The notes: generated by a model from the sequence alone, not told the origin. 37,717 bases of DNA from an uncultured Verrucomicrobiota bacterium (GCA_903831085.1 CAIKWE010000008.1:1-37717); one strand, 5' to 3'; counted from the stretch's first letter, positions 7,734 to 15,498 are shown. Program-made: numbers and translations.

Positions 7734-8399
7734 ATGGACGCGTTACTAAATCAAGTTGAGGCCCGGGTGCTCGGATCGCTGATCGAAAAACAGATCACAA
7801 CCCCCAGCTACTATCCGCTGACACTTGCCGCGCTGACTGCGGCCTGCAACCAGAAGAGCAACCGGAACCCCGTAACCGCTCTTGATGAGAAGGATGTCGC
7901 CCGCGCCATCCTGACGTTACGTGACAAACATCTGGCCTGGGAAACCGCCGAGGCCGGCGCGCGGGTTATGAAATACAGTCATAATCTGTCTCAGCATTTT
8001 GAATTTTCCGATCAACAGCTGGCGGTTGTGTGCGAATTAATGCTTCGCGGGCCGCAAACCGGTGGCGAACTACGCACACACTGCGAACGCATGCACCCGT
8101 TAGGAGACATCACACAGACGGAAGCCGTGCTCCAGTCTCTCATTGATTATCCCGGTTCTCCGCTCGTGGCTAAACTTCCTCGGGAGCCGGGCCGCCGTGA
8201 AAACCGCTTTACTCATCTCCTGTGCGGAGAAGTTGTCCTGCCGCCGGAAACACTCAAGCCGCAGCCGGAACCCGCCACACTTGCTGTCCGCGCAGAAAAC
8301 GAACGGCTTGCTGCTCTTGAAGACGAGGTTAAAAATCTTCGTACAGAAGTAGACACCCTTCACCGTCAACTCGCCGAGTTCAGTAAACAATTTGAATAG
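7734..8399 (+). CDS. YceH family protein (DUF480)
   Basis: This 221-residue protein belongs to the YceH/DUF480 family: LLNQVEARVLGSLIEKQITT near the start, then PSYYPLTLAALTAACNQKSN and RNPV, which is the family hallmark. A second winged-helix repeat lies around ELMLRGPQTGGELRTHCERM. The last 45 residues form a likely coiled coil (NERLAALEDEVKNLRTEVD). The molecular function of YceH is not established; two winged-helix domains suggest nucleic-acid or protein binding. The frame is open upstream, but the ATG at 7734 is chosen because it begins one base after the ymdB stop and starts the conserved domain. The xseA gene follows 3 bases after its stop. Confidence 0.92.
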   Translation: MDALLNQVEARVLGSLIEKQITTPSYYPLTLAALTAACNQKSNRNPVTALDEKDVARAILTLRDKHLAWETAEAGARVMKYSHNLSQHFEFSDQQLAVVCELMLRGPQTGGELRTHCERMHPLGDITQTEAVLQSLIDYPGSPLVAKLPREPGRRENRFTHLLCGEVVLPPETLKPQPEPATLAVRAENERLAALEDEVKNLRTEVDTLHRQLAEFSKQFE

Positions 8400-8402
8400 C
8401 AG

Positions 8403-9602
8403 ATGGAAGAGACACGCAAAATCTACAGCGTCGCCGAACTGAACCGCGCGGCACGCTACACGCTCGAAAACGGCATCGGCGAAGTCTGGGTCGAGGGCGA
8501 GATCTCGCGACTGACACGCCAGTCGAGCGGTCACTGGTATTTTACGCTTAAGGACGAAGCCGCCGCCGTCTCCTGCGCCATGTTCAAACAGAACAACGCC
8601 TCAGTCATCTTCGAGCCGAAGGATGGACTCAAGGTTCGTGTTTTCGGGCAGGCCAGCCTTTACGAGCCGCGTGGAAGCTATCAGCTCATCATCCGCAAAA
8701 TGGAAGAAGCCGGCAAAGGTTCGCTCCAGGAGCAGTTTGAAAAGCTGAAGGCGAAGCTCGCTGCCGAAGGGCTATTCGACGAAGCGCGCAAAAAGCCGTT
8801 GCCGCTCCTGCCGCAGAAAATCGGCGTGGTCACCTCCCCGACTGGCGCGGCTATCCGCGACATCATCAACGTGCTGACGCGGCGGTTTCCAAACCTTGGA
8901 ATCCTGCTCGCACCGGTCACCGTGCAAGGCGAAGGCGCGGCGGAAAAAATCGCCGCCGCCATTGAATATCTCAATACCCGCGACGACATCGACCTGATGA
9001 TTGTCGGGCGCGGCGGCGGAAGTATCGAAGATCTCTGGGCGTTCAACGAAGAGGTCGTCGCCCGCGCCATTGCCGCTTCGCGGATTCCGGTGATTTCAGC
9101 AGTCGGCCACGAAATTGATTTCACCATCAGCGATTTTGTCGCTGACGTTCGCGCACCGACGCCGTCGGCCGCCGCCGAGCTCGCTGTTCCGGTGAAAGCC
9201 GAGATGGAAACGCAGATTGCGCGGCTGGCCGCGCGACTTGGCGGATCACTGCAGAATCAGGTTCATATTCTGCGCGAGCGGATTCCCGGCTTTCGAAAGA
9301 CCATGGCACATGCCCTGCGCAATGGTGTACAACAGAGACAGCAGCGAGTCGATCAGTCCGCCGTCGCCCTTTCATACCGTCTGCAAAGCGCGGTCATGGA
9401 GCGGAAACAGGATTTAAAACGGCTGGGACTTCAGTTTCGTGCGCTGAGTCCGCTGGCCGTGCTCGACCGCGGCTACAGCCTGACGCAGACAGCGGAAGGC
9501 GATGTTGTACGCGATGCAAGCCATTTGAAAAAAGGCGACACGCTGAAGACCCGATTTGCAAAAGGAACCGTTCTGTCAGAAGTCAAAAAGAAGGAGGCGT
9601 AA
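8403..9602 (+). CDS. xseA: Exodeoxyribonuclease VII large subunit
   Basis: XseA is the catalytic subunit of exonuclease VII, which degrades single-stranded DNA from both ends. The 399-residue protein has the N-terminal OB fold (YSVAELNRAARYTLENGIGE, then WVEGEISRL), the central catalytic region with KIGVVTSPTGAAIRDI and VGRGGGSIEDLWAFNEE around residues 200-216, then SAVGHEIDFTISDFVADVRA and TPSAAAE. A helical coiled-coil segment and the C-terminal LDRGYSL motif follow. An exact TTCCAA-N3-TTGGAA palindrome lies inside the gene at 8887-8901, encoding FPNLG. The small subunit gene follows 3 bases downstream. Confidence 0.97.
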   Translation: MEETRKIYSVAELNRAARYTLENGIGEVWVEGEISRLTRQSSGHWYFTLKDEAAAVSCAMFKQNNASVIFEPKDGLKVRVFGQASLYEPRGSYQLIIRKMEEAGKGSLQEQFEKLKAKLAAEGLFDEARKKPLPLLPQKIGVVTSPTGAAIRDIINVLTRRFPNLGILLAPVTVQGEGAAEKIAAAIEYLNTRDDIDLMIVGRGGGSIEDLWAFNEEVVARAIAASRIPVISAVGHEIDFTISDFVADVRAPTPSAAAELAVPVKAEMETQIARLAARLGGSLQNQVHILRERIPGFRKTMAHALRNGVQQRQQRVDQSAVALSYRLQSAVMERKQDLKRLGLQFRALSPLAVLDRGYSLTQTAEGDVVRDASHLKKGDTLKTRFAKGTVLSEVKKKEA

Positions 9603-9605
9603 GTT

Positions 9606-9836
9606 ATGGCCGAAAAAACTGTCGATTTTGAAAAATCGCTCGAACGGCTCGAAACCCTTGTTGAAGAGATGGAAAGCGGAGATCTTTCGCTCGAACAGAT
9701 GATCAAACATTTCGAAGAAGGCTCGAAACTGGTGACTCTCTGCTCCGGCAAGCTCAACGAGGTCGAGCAGAAGATAGAAAAGCTGGTGAAAAAAGGCGGC
9801 GCACTGACTACCGAGCCGTTCAAGCCAGAGGAGTAG
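9606..9836 (+). CDS. xseB: Exodeoxyribonuclease VII small subunit
   Basis: XseB wraps the coiled-coil arm of XseA to form the active exonuclease VII complex. The 76-residue protein contains DFEKSLERLETLVEEMESGD followed by LSLEQMIKHFEEG, the standard XseB core, with LCSGKLNEVEQKIEKL behind it. The ribosome binding site AAGGAGG overlaps the end of xseA, consistent with coupled translation. Transcription probably ends in the two-hairpin element that begins 4 bases after the stop. Confidence 0.95.
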   Translation: MAEKTVDFEKSLERLETLVEEMESGDLSLEQMIKHFEEGSKLVTLCSGKLNEVEQKIEKLVKKGGALTTEPFKPEE

Positions 9837-9839
9837 TCC

Positions 9840-9950
9840 TTTTGGAATGCGGTGATAAAGGTATTCCGTACCACCGCTTTTCCAGCGCGAATTTTCACAA
9901 GACAAAAAAAAGCGGCGATAAGCCAAAGGCTTTATCGCCGCACTCCAAAA
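9840..9950. repeat. Two-hairpin element with inverted ends, copy A (likely bidirectional terminator)
   Basis: The ends are inverted copies of TTTTGGARTGCGGYGATAAA. The left hairpin pairs GCGGTG with CACCGC and is followed by TTTT. The right hairpin pairs GCGGCGATAA with TTATCGCCGC and is preceded by AAAAAAAA. Read outward on each strand, each hairpin is followed by a T run, so the element can stop transcription from both xseB (plus) and the CBS gene (minus), which converge here. A homologous element is at 21233-21345. Confidence 0.85.
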
Positions 9951-9958
9951 CTCTTCAC

Positions 9959-10396
9959 TTACATGCCGGGACCGGCGATATAATCCTGCAGGTTTTTGAT
10001 CAGGAAATCTTTTTCATGCACCATGTGTTTGACGATGTCGCCGATCGAAATCACTCCGATAACCCGGTCGCCGTCCATCACCGGAAGATGACGGATTCGT
10101 TTGTCGGTCATCAGGTTCATGCAATCTTCAAGCGACGTATCGACTGTCACCGTGGTGAGCTCGGTGGACATCATCTTGCTCACCTTGACGTTCTTTCCGC
10201 ATTCGTCCTGTAGATAGATTTTGCGGATAAAGTCGCGTTCTGAAAAAATGCCGACAAGCTTGTTGCCGTCCATCACCAGCGCTGTTCCCGCAGATTTCTC
10301 AGCCATTTTCGCAACAGCATCGCGAATCCCGGTGTCCGGCGATACAGAAATGATTTCTTTGCCTTTTTCCTCGAGCAGCTTACTTACATTGGCCAT
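9959..10396 (-). CDS. CBS-domain pair protein
   Basis: This 145-residue cytosolic protein consists of two CBS domains and little else. The first spans about residues 15-70 (ISVSPDTGIRDAVAKMAEKS, LVGIFSERDFIRKI) and the second about 78-135 (TVDTSLEDCMNLMTDKRIRH, VIGVISIGDIVKHMV). Stand-alone CBS pairs of this kind usually bind adenosyl ligands and act as energy sensors or regulators of a partner, but the partner cannot be read here. A ribosome binding site AAAGGA precedes the ATG. The gene lies 99 bp downstream of dapA on the same strand, so it may be the last gene of the lysA-dapA unit or have its own promoter. Confidence 0.93.
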   Translation of the reverse strand: MANVSKLLEEKGKEIISVSPDTGIRDAVAKMAEKSAGTALVMDGNKLVGIFSERDFIRKIYLQDECGKNVKVSKMMSTELTTVTVDTSLEDCMNLMTDKRIRHLPVMDGDRVIGVISIGDIVKHMVHEKDFLIKNLQDYIAGPGM

Positions 10397-10495
10397 GTGA
10401 CAGTCCTTTCTGCTGAAATAAATCGTCTTCCATTATAGAGAGCAGACCACTCTGCGGCAAGCCTTGAGCAATACTCAGATTGGGTCTGATTACTG

Positions 10496-11362
10496 TCAAA
10501 GCAAGCCGTTCGCCACCATTACCTTCCGCAACGACTCCTTATCGGCTTCACTCATTTCACAGAGCGGCAGACGGTAAACCTCTTTAATTTTCCCCAGCAT
10601 CGCCAAGGCGGCCTTAACCGGGATCGGGTTGGTGTCGATAAACATCGTATCGAACAGCTTCACGTACCGGTCGTGTAGCGCCTGAGCCGCCTTCCAGTTA
10701 CCTTCCAGCGCAGCGTGGACAAGTGAAGCCACCGCGTCCGGCACCACATTCGAGACCACGCTGATTACGCCGATTGCACCGTCGCGCATCATCGGCAAAG
10801 TCAGCGCGTCATCCCCGGAAAGCACTTCAAGGTCGCAAACATCCAGTGTCTGCTTGACGCGCTCCACTTTGCCGCCAGCCTCTTTGACCGCCACCACGTT
10901 GGGATGATTCGCCAGCCGCGCCACGGTTTCGATGGCGATCTCGCGGGCGGTGCGTCCCGGCACGTTATAAAGCACAACCGGCAGACCGATATCGGCGACG
11001 GTGGAAAAATGACGGTAGAGCCCTTCCTGATTGGGCTTGTTGTAATACGGTGTCACCTGCAGCGTGGCATCCACGCCCAGCTTCTTGGCCTGTTTAGTTA
11101 ATTCGACAGCCTCCGCGGTGGAGTTGGCTCCCGTTCCGGCAATCACCAGAACGCGACCGTTAACCGCTTTGACGGTCTCTTCGATCACCTTCATGTGCTC
11201 TTCGTTATTGAGCGTCGGCGATTCGCCGGTCGTGCCGACCGGCACAATGCCGTCGATACCATTCTCAATCTGAAATTCAATCAGTTTACGGTAACGGATG
11301 TAGTCCACCGATCCGTTCTTATTGAACGGCGTGACGATCGCTGTATGGGCTCCCTGCAACAT
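10496..11362 (-). CDS. dapA: 4-hydroxy-tetrahydrodipicolinate synthase
   Basis: DapA condenses pyruvate with aspartate semialdehyde in the lysine/diaminopimelate pathway. The 288-residue TIM barrel has the expected residues: T44 and T45 (VPVGTTGESPT), Y132 (LYNVPGRTAREI) and the Schiff-base lysine K160 (NVVAVKEAGG). Length and the start MLQGAHTAIVTPF are canonical. A strong AAGGAGAG ribosome binding site lies just upstream. It follows lysA by 29 bases on the same strand, so two enzymes of the same pathway are co-transcribed. No lysine riboswitch is visible in the lysA upstream region. Confidence 0.97.
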   Translation of the reverse strand: MLQGAHTAIVTPFNKNGSVDYIRYRKLIEFQIENGIDGIVPVGTTGESPTLNNEEHMKVIEETVKAVNGRVLVIAGTGANSTAEAVELTKQAKKLGVDATLQVTPYYNKPNQEGLYRHFSTVADIGLPVVLYNVPGRTAREIAIETVARLANHPNVVAVKEAGGKVERVKQTLDVCDLEVLSGDDALTLPMMRDGAIGVISVVSNVVPDAVASLVHAALEGNWKAAQALHDRYVKLFDTMFIDTNPIPVKAALAMLGKIKEVYRLPLCEMSEADKESLRKVMVANGLL

Positions 11363-11391
11363 GTTTCTCTCCTTAGGCCTTGGACTATGCC

Positions 11392-12657
11392 CTACACCTT
11401 GAATTTATTCAAACCCGCAAAATCGAGCGTGGCAAAATAGTCCTGAACCGTTTCGGCGCGGCGGATCTGAACGACCTCCCCGTTTTCGCGTAGAAGCAGT
11501 TCAGCCGAGCGCAACTTGCCGTTATAGTTGAAGCCCATCGCATGACCATGCGCGCCGGCATCGTGGATCACCACCAGATCGCCGATCTCAACCGGAGGCA
11601 GCGCGCGGTTGATGGCAAACTTATCGTTGTTTTCGCAGAGCGAGCCGGTCACATCGCAAACAAAGTCATGCGGCAAGGTCTCTTTACCCGGCACGGTGAT
11701 GTGATGATAAGCCCCGTAAAGCGCCGGGCGCATTAAATTGGCCATGCAGGCGTCGAGGCCGACATACTGCTTGTAGGTGTTCTTCTTGTGCAGCACACGA
11801 CTGACCAGCCAGCCGTACGGGCCGGTCACCATCCGTCCGCATTCCAAACGGACATCAAGCCGACCAAGTCCGGCCTTTTCAATCTTCTCTTTGTAGAGCT
11901 TGCGGACGCCCTCGCCAACGACCTTTAGATCGACGGCCTTGTGCTCCGGCTTGTACGGAATACCAATGCCGCCGCCGATGTTGACGAATTCAAACTGGAT
12001 CCCCAGCTCCGCAGAAAGCTCGCCGACGAGGTCGAAGAGAATGTGCGCCGTTTCGATGAAATAGTTCGCATCGAGTTCATTCGAGGCAACCATCGTGTGC
12101 AGACCAAAACGCTTCACGCCCTTGTCGCGAAGAATCCGGTAGCCCTCAAAGAGCTGCGGACGGGTAAAGCCGTACTTCGCCTCTTCAGGATGGCCGATGA
12201 TTGCGTTGCCGCCCTTGAGCGGGCCGGGATTATAGCGGCAGCAGACCATCTCCGGCAATCCCGCGCACTGTTCGAGGAAATCGATGTGCGTGATGTCATC
12301 GAGGTTGATAATTGCGCCAAGTTTAGCCGCCTTCACATATTCGTCGGCCGGGGTGTCGTTTGAAGTGAAGATGATCTCTTTGCCCGAAAGACCAACCGAT
12401 TCAGCCAGCATCAGTTCGGGAAGCGATGAACAGTCCGCACCGAAACCTTCTGCCTTCAGGACTTTCATCAGATAGGGATTCGGCGTCGCCTTGACGGCAA
12501 AATATTCCTTGAAGCCGAGGTTCCACGCAAACGCGGCTTTTAAGGCGCGGGCGTTGGCGCGGATGGCCGCCTCATCGTAGAGATGAAACGGCGTCGGATA
12601 TTTTTTTATCAGCGCTTCGAGCTGATCGCGATTTAAAGGGCACTTTTTTTCAGACAT
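11392..12657 (-). CDS. lysA: Diaminopimelate decarboxylase
   Basis: LysA decarboxylates meso-diaminopimelate to L-lysine with pyridoxal phosphate. The 421-residue protein is a fold-III PLP enzyme: K56 in EYFAVKATPNP is the PLP lysine, NIGGGIGIPY is the phosphate-binding glycine loop, and ECGRMVTGPYG and LCENNDKF provide substrate-binding and catalytic residues. CENND replaces the more common CES-x-D, which fits a divergent LysA subgroup. Specificity for diaminopimelate rather than a related amino acid is inferred mainly from the dapA neighbour. Upstream, 12658-12760 holds two exact and one degenerate TTCCAA-N3-TTGGAA palindromes, the nearest only 13 bp before the start codon. Confidence 0.93.
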   Translation of the reverse strand: MSEKKCPLNRDQLEALIKKYPTPFHLYDEAAIRANARALKAAFAWNLGFKEYFAVKATPNPYLMKVLKAEGFGADCSSLPELMLAESVGLSGKEIIFTSNDTPADEYVKAAKLGAIINLDDITHIDFLEQCAGLPEMVCCRYNPGPLKGGNAIIGHPEEAKYGFTRPQLFEGYRILRDKGVKRFGLHTMVASNELDANYFIETAHILFDLVGELSAELGIQFEFVNIGGGIGIPYKPEHKAVDLKVVGEGVRKLYKEKIEKAGLGRLDVRLECGRMVTGPYGWLVSRVLHKKNTYKQYVGLDACMANLMRPALYGAYHHITVPGKETLPHDFVCDVTGSLCENNDKFAINRALPPVEIGDLVVIHDAGAHGHAMGFNYNGKLRSAELLLRENGEVVQIRRAETVQDYFATLDFAGLNKFKV

Positions 12658-12669
12658 GGGTTACTCCGG

Positions 12670-12747
12670 TTCCAAACATTGGAACTTTCTACTCCAATTC
12701 TTCCAATGTTTGGAAACATTTCCGGCTAAAAGTTCCAATATCTGAAA
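12670..12747. repeat. Cluster of TTCCAA-N3-TTGGAA palindromes upstream of lysA
   Basis: Two exact copies lie in opposite spacer orientation: 12670-12684 (spacer ACA) and 12701-12715 (spacer TGT), with centres 31 bp apart, close to three helical turns. A degenerate third copy (TTCCAATATCTGAAA) lies at 12733-12747, with its centre 32 bp further. The regular spacing places all three on one face of the DNA. Confidence 0.85.
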
Positions 12748-12766
12748 AGCCTCCCAGCCGGACAGC

Positions 12767-12796
12767 AAAAAACCCCGCACAATGTACGGGGTTTTT
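12767..12796 (-). terminator. Rho-independent terminator of the EF-hand gene
   Basis: AAAAACCCCG and CGGGGTTTTT form a 10-bp stem around a 9-base loop, 21 bp past the EF-hand gene stop on the minus strand, ending in TTTTTT. The symmetrical form would also terminate plus-strand transcription. Confidence 0.85.
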
Positions 12797-12817
12797 CGAG
12801 ATAAAGGTGTCCGCTAA

Positions 12818-13060
12818 TTACTCAGCTTTTTCCTTTTTCGGTGCCGGAGCCTGTTCTTCGACGCTCAACGTGCCGTCTTTATTCACATCCAGTTTAGCAA
12901 ACTTTTCTTTTGATTTGGCTTCGTCATAAGCCGTTCCCTTTTTCTCTGCAGAAGCTTTCTGCTTTGCGAGATATTCGTCCAGAGTCAATGGACCCTTGGG
13001 TGCCGCCTGAGCGACAATGCCCAGCATCAAAACAGCCGTCAAAAGAAACAAACGCTTCAT
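12818..13060 (-). CDS. Small secreted EF-hand protein
   Basis: The 80-residue protein has a clear signal peptide (MKRLFLLTAVLMLGIVAQA) and a mature part of about 60 residues that is rich in Lys and Glu. DVNKDGTLSVEE is a canonical EF-hand loop with acidic or polar residues at positions 1, 3, 5, 9 and 12 and Gly at 6, so calcium binding is likely. Only one loop is present, and a second, partly helical segment (DEYLAKQKASAEKKG) precedes it. The start at 13060 is preferred to the in-frame ATG at 13090 because GGGAG sits 7 bases before it and the signal peptide begins there. The role is unknown. It stands alone between its terminator and a divergent region shared with rnhC. Confidence 0.88.
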   Translation of the reverse strand: MKRLFLLTAVLMLGIVAQAAPKGPLTLDEYLAKQKASAEKKGTAYDEAKSKEKFAKLDVNKDGTLSVEEQAPAPKKEKAE

Positions 13061-13264
13061 GCCTAATCTCCCTTTTACACACCATCCCAACAGACACCCT
13101 TCACACGAATGATCATCTGTTTATATGGGAAGACTTGTACTCTTCACCTTGACCAAAAGCAATAGAAATCCGGTACGGGGCGCATAGCGGTAGATTGTAT
13201 GTCTAAACGCCCTCACCTTTTGTTTTTCCATTTCCAACCGGACTCTGCTAATAACCTCCGGCAA

Positions 13265-14209
13265 ATGAAGCAGAACTCTTTCACCATTAAACTCACCAGC
13301 GAACAGCAGGAAAAACTGGCCGCCCTGCTCCGCGCCCCGCACTACACGCTTGTTGAAGTCCCGTACACGCAGATCGCTGTGGATACCGGAACCTGCCGAG
13401 TCAACCTGTACACCTCCGGCAAATGTCTCGTGCAGGGCAAGGGCGCTGAAGAATGGATCACTTTCACCCTTGAGCCCGAAGTTCTCGGCGAAGCGCGCAT
13501 CGGCTACGACGCCGTCCACGACCCCGAGAGTGTCCAGCCCCACATGGGCATCGACGAAAGCGGCAAAGGCGACTTCTTTGGTCCGCTCGTTATCGCTTCG
13601 GTCTACACCGACGCGAAAACCGTTGAATTTCTTAAAGAGCTCGGCGCGCGCGACAGCAAAAAAATATCCAGCGACCGCGTTGCCTTGCAAATGGCTTCCG
13701 ATATCCGGAAAAAACTCGAAGGCAAATACGCCATCGTCGCCATCGGCCCCGAAGCCTACAACCGCATGTACGCCAAAATCGCCAACGTCAACCGACTGCT
13801 CGCCTGGGGCCACGCCCGCGCCATCGAAAACCTGCTCGAAAAAGTTCCCGACTGCCCGCGCGCCCTTTCCGACAAATTCGGTCCGACTGCCCGCATCGAA
13901 CGTGCGCTAATGGAAAAGGGTAAAAAAATCAAAATGGATCAGCGCACCAAAGCGGAATCCGATCCAGCCGTCGCCGCCGCCTCTATACTTGCGCGCGCCG
14001 GCTTCCTGATGGCTCTGCGAAAAATGGAAAAAGATTTCGGCATCGAAACTGTACCGAAAGGTTGCTCCGCCAAAGTCAAACAGATCGCCGCTGAACTGGT
14101 CGCCAACAAAGGCCCCGGCATCCTGCTAAAAACCTGCAAGTGCCACTTTAAAACCACTGACGAAGTGCTCGGTATGAACGGCTACAGCCGCAACGACCTG
14201 AAACCCTGA
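13265..14209 (+). CDS. rnhC: Ribonuclease HIII
   Basis: RNase HIII cleaves the RNA strand of RNA-DNA hybrids. The 314-residue protein has an N-terminal TBP-like substrate-binding domain (FTIKLTSEQQEKLAALL, then CRVNLYTSGKCLVQGKG), followed by the catalytic domain. MGIDESGKGDFFGPLVIASV contains D97 and E98 of the active site, ARDSKKIS is a further conserved segment, and KAESDPAVAAASILAR carries the later acidic residues. The frame is open back to an ATG at 13199, but the conserved domain begins at MKQNSFTIKL, so 13265 is chosen. Neither start has a good ribosome binding site. The stop is TGA. The divergent gap 13061-13264 shows no repeat of the window's families. Confidence 0.93.
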   Translation: MKQNSFTIKLTSEQQEKLAALLRAPHYTLVEVPYTQIAVDTGTCRVNLYTSGKCLVQGKGAEEWITFTLEPEVLGEARIGYDAVHDPESVQPHMGIDESGKGDFFGPLVIASVYTDAKTVEFLKELGARDSKKISSDRVALQMASDIRKKLEGKYAIVAIGPEAYNRMYAKIANVNRLLAWGHARAIENLLEKVPDCPRALSDKFGPTARIERALMEKGKKIKMDQRTKAESDPAVAAASILARAGFLMALRKMEKDFGIETVPKGCSAKVKQIAAELVANKGPGILLKTCKCHFKTTDEVLGMNGYSRNDLKP

Positions 14210-14281
14210 AGCGTGTGCTTCCTGCCGTGAAGTGTGCTGTGCTCTAAACTTCTACGGCGCGCCGGCCTCGGTCTTCTGTAG

Positions 14282-14321
14282 CCGGGGTCGCCGACCCCGG
14301 AAAGGCGAGCCCACCGGGCTC
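14282..14321. repeat. Double GC-rich palindrome downstream of rnhC
   Basis: CCGGGGTCG-C-CGACCCCGG (14282-14300) is a perfect 9-bp inverted repeat around one base. GAGCCC-ACC-GGGCTC (14307-14321) follows 6 bases later. Neither is followed by a T run. The leading TGTAGCCG word (14277-14284) recurs next to the 27506-27564 palindrome and, on the opposite strand, in the 1914-1957 palindrome. Confidence 0.75.
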
Positions 14322-14359
14322 ACCCACAGAAAGAATGCAATATCGACTTTCGTGGCTGC

Positions 14360-14386
14360 AAAAAAAACGGGCCGCAATGCGGCCCG
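14360..14386 (-). terminator. Rho-independent terminator of the PEP-CTERM gene
   Basis: CGGGCCGC-AAT-GCGGCCCG gives an 8-bp GC stem. On the minus strand it is followed by eight T (the A run at 14360-14367). It lies 26 bp beyond the PEP-CTERM gene stop. Confidence 0.9.
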
Positions 14387-14412
14387 AATTGAAAAGGGGT
14401 CAAAATTAAAGG

Positions 14413-15171
14413 TTAAGCATCCATCTCTTCTGTGGATCTCTTTTTGTTGCGGCGAACCAGCCAGGCGCCCATTCCACCGAGACCGAACAGGAGGAATGTA
14501 GCCGGTTCAGGAATGGCTGTCGTGTTAAAATTATTGAAGGCCAGACCAACACCGCTTGTCTTTGTCCCAGTGAACTCGATCACGAACCGGTCAAAATCAC
14601 CGCCAGACAAACCTATGATTAGAGCTTGTCCATCGTAGGAGGTGGTGTCGAGGTTGCTAGTTTCCAACGACGTTTGCTGCGAACTGACCGGAGTTAACCA
14701 ATCGCCATTGTAGGTCGTGATTTTCCATCTCTCAGAACCAGCAGTGCCGCCGTCTAGATCCCAAACCTCAAAACTGGCTGCTGTGACCGCCGTGCTATAC
14801 AGGACAGTAAGACTGTCGCGAGAATAAGAAGTTGTACGAAGGAAATAGCTGCCCATTGCACTGTTCCGCTGAGCTTGCGTCAGCCCATCCAGTCCTACAC
14901 CAGGGGCAACCGTGTCGACCTCACTTGCACCACCACCATCTGGTCCGTACCCAAAACCGGAATTACCGCCCCCGACTGTTTCTCCCGCCTGTTGACCCAT
15001 CTGCTCCAAATATGCGGTTCCAGTGAAAGAACCGTAATTTGTAGCACCGTATGCTCCCGTATGGAACGTCACCCCGGCCCCGGCGAGATATTCCGTTGTA
15101 ATGGGCTTGTTGTCCACAGCCGCTACACCGAAGTCGCCGTCCTCGAACGTGACCAAAGCCGCCTGCGCCAT
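14413..15171 (-). CDS. PEP-CTERM sorting domain protein; signal peptide interrupted by an in-frame TGA
   Basis: The 252-residue frame ends with IPEPATFLLFGLGGMGAWLV and then RRNKKRS, a PEP-CTERM signal: Pro-Glu-Pro, a membrane segment and a basic cluster. Exosortase would cleave it for surface or extracellular display. The middle is a Gly/Thr/Ser-rich extracellular domain that I do not recognise. The ATG at 15171 gives MAQAALVTFEDG, which lacks a signal peptide. In the same frame a further upstream ATG at 15219, with AAAGGA before it, encodes MKIKSIITMVLIAL, then TGA, then GMAQAALV. The original gene therefore very probably began at 15219 and has a nonsense change at 15177-15175. Reinitiation at 15171 would give a protein without an export signal. 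Confidence 0.85.
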   Translation of the reverse strand: MAQAALVTFEDGDFGVAAVDNKPITTEYLAGAGVTFHTGAYGATNYGSFTGTAYLEQMGQQAGETVGGGNSGFGYGPDGGGASEVDTVAPGVGLDGLTQAQRNSAMGSYFLRTTSYSRDSLTVLYSTAVTAASFEVWDLDGGTAGSERWKITTYNGDWLTPVSSQQTSLETSNLDTTSYDGQALIIGLSGGDFDRFVIEFTGTKTSGVGLAFNNFNTTAIPEPATFLLFGLGGMGAWLVRRNKKRSTEEMDA

Positions 15172-15219
15172 TCCTCACAGCGCAATCAGCACCATCGTTA
15201 TAATTGATTTTATTTTCAT
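15172..15219 (-). other. Signal-peptide start of the PEP-CTERM gene, cut off by TGA
   Basis: Fourteen codons (MKIKSIITMVLIAL) follow a good AAAGGA ribosome binding site, then TGA at 15177-15175, then GGA and the ATG of the downstream frame. Basic start, hydrophobic core and a following AQA cleavage site make a normal signal peptide if the TGA is read through or corrected, for example to TGG or CGA. Confidence 0.85.
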
Positions 15220-15361
15220 TGTTTTTCCTTTATGTAACCTTAATCCCCGTAGGAACTGTCAGGAATTTATCTGCTACCCCCACAAAACACAACCTAATTT
15301 TTATAAGATAAAGTTAACCCGCTTTTGCAGTCCGGAAGGTCGTCTTGACCATCAGCTGAGT

Positions 15362-15447
15362 TTCCAAACATTGGAAACTGCGACATTCTGGCTCTCTCTG
15401 CCGGACAAATGAGACAGATCGGTCGGAAAGTTTCCCAACCATTGGAA
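15362..15447. repeat. TTCCAA-N3-TTGGAA palindromes upstream of dnaK
   Basis: The copy at 15362-15376 (spacer ACA) is exact, and the symmetry extends outward to AGT/ACT, giving 9-bp arms. A second copy at 15433-15447 has one arm mismatch (TCCCAA). Both lie in the 342-base gap between the PEP-CTERM gene and dnaK. The remainder of that gap holds a heptamer array at 15471-15498 and no gene I can support. Confidence 0.85.
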
Positions 15448-15470
15448 GCCTGTATTATTACAATCAGCTT

Positions 15471-15498
15471 ATAACTAATAACTTATAACTGATAACTG
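15471..15498. repeat. Four tandem heptamers ATAACTN upstream of dnaK
   Basis: ATAACTA, ATAACTT, ATAACTG and ATAACTG follow each other without a gap, ending 63 bp before the dnaK start. The AT-rich array could overlap the dnaK promoter. No CIRCE element is present. Confidence 0.85.

Noticed and set aside
10397-10495. Riboswitch or RNA gene between dapA and the CBS gene
   Set aside because: Only a weak inverted pair around 10460-10480 is visible. No conserved RNA motif was recognised.
15175-15177. TGA recoded as an amino acid in this genome
   Set aside because: TGA serves as the ordinary stop of rnhC, pyrG, purA and the SDR gene in this window, so general recoding is excluded. A selenocysteine in a signal peptide would make no sense.
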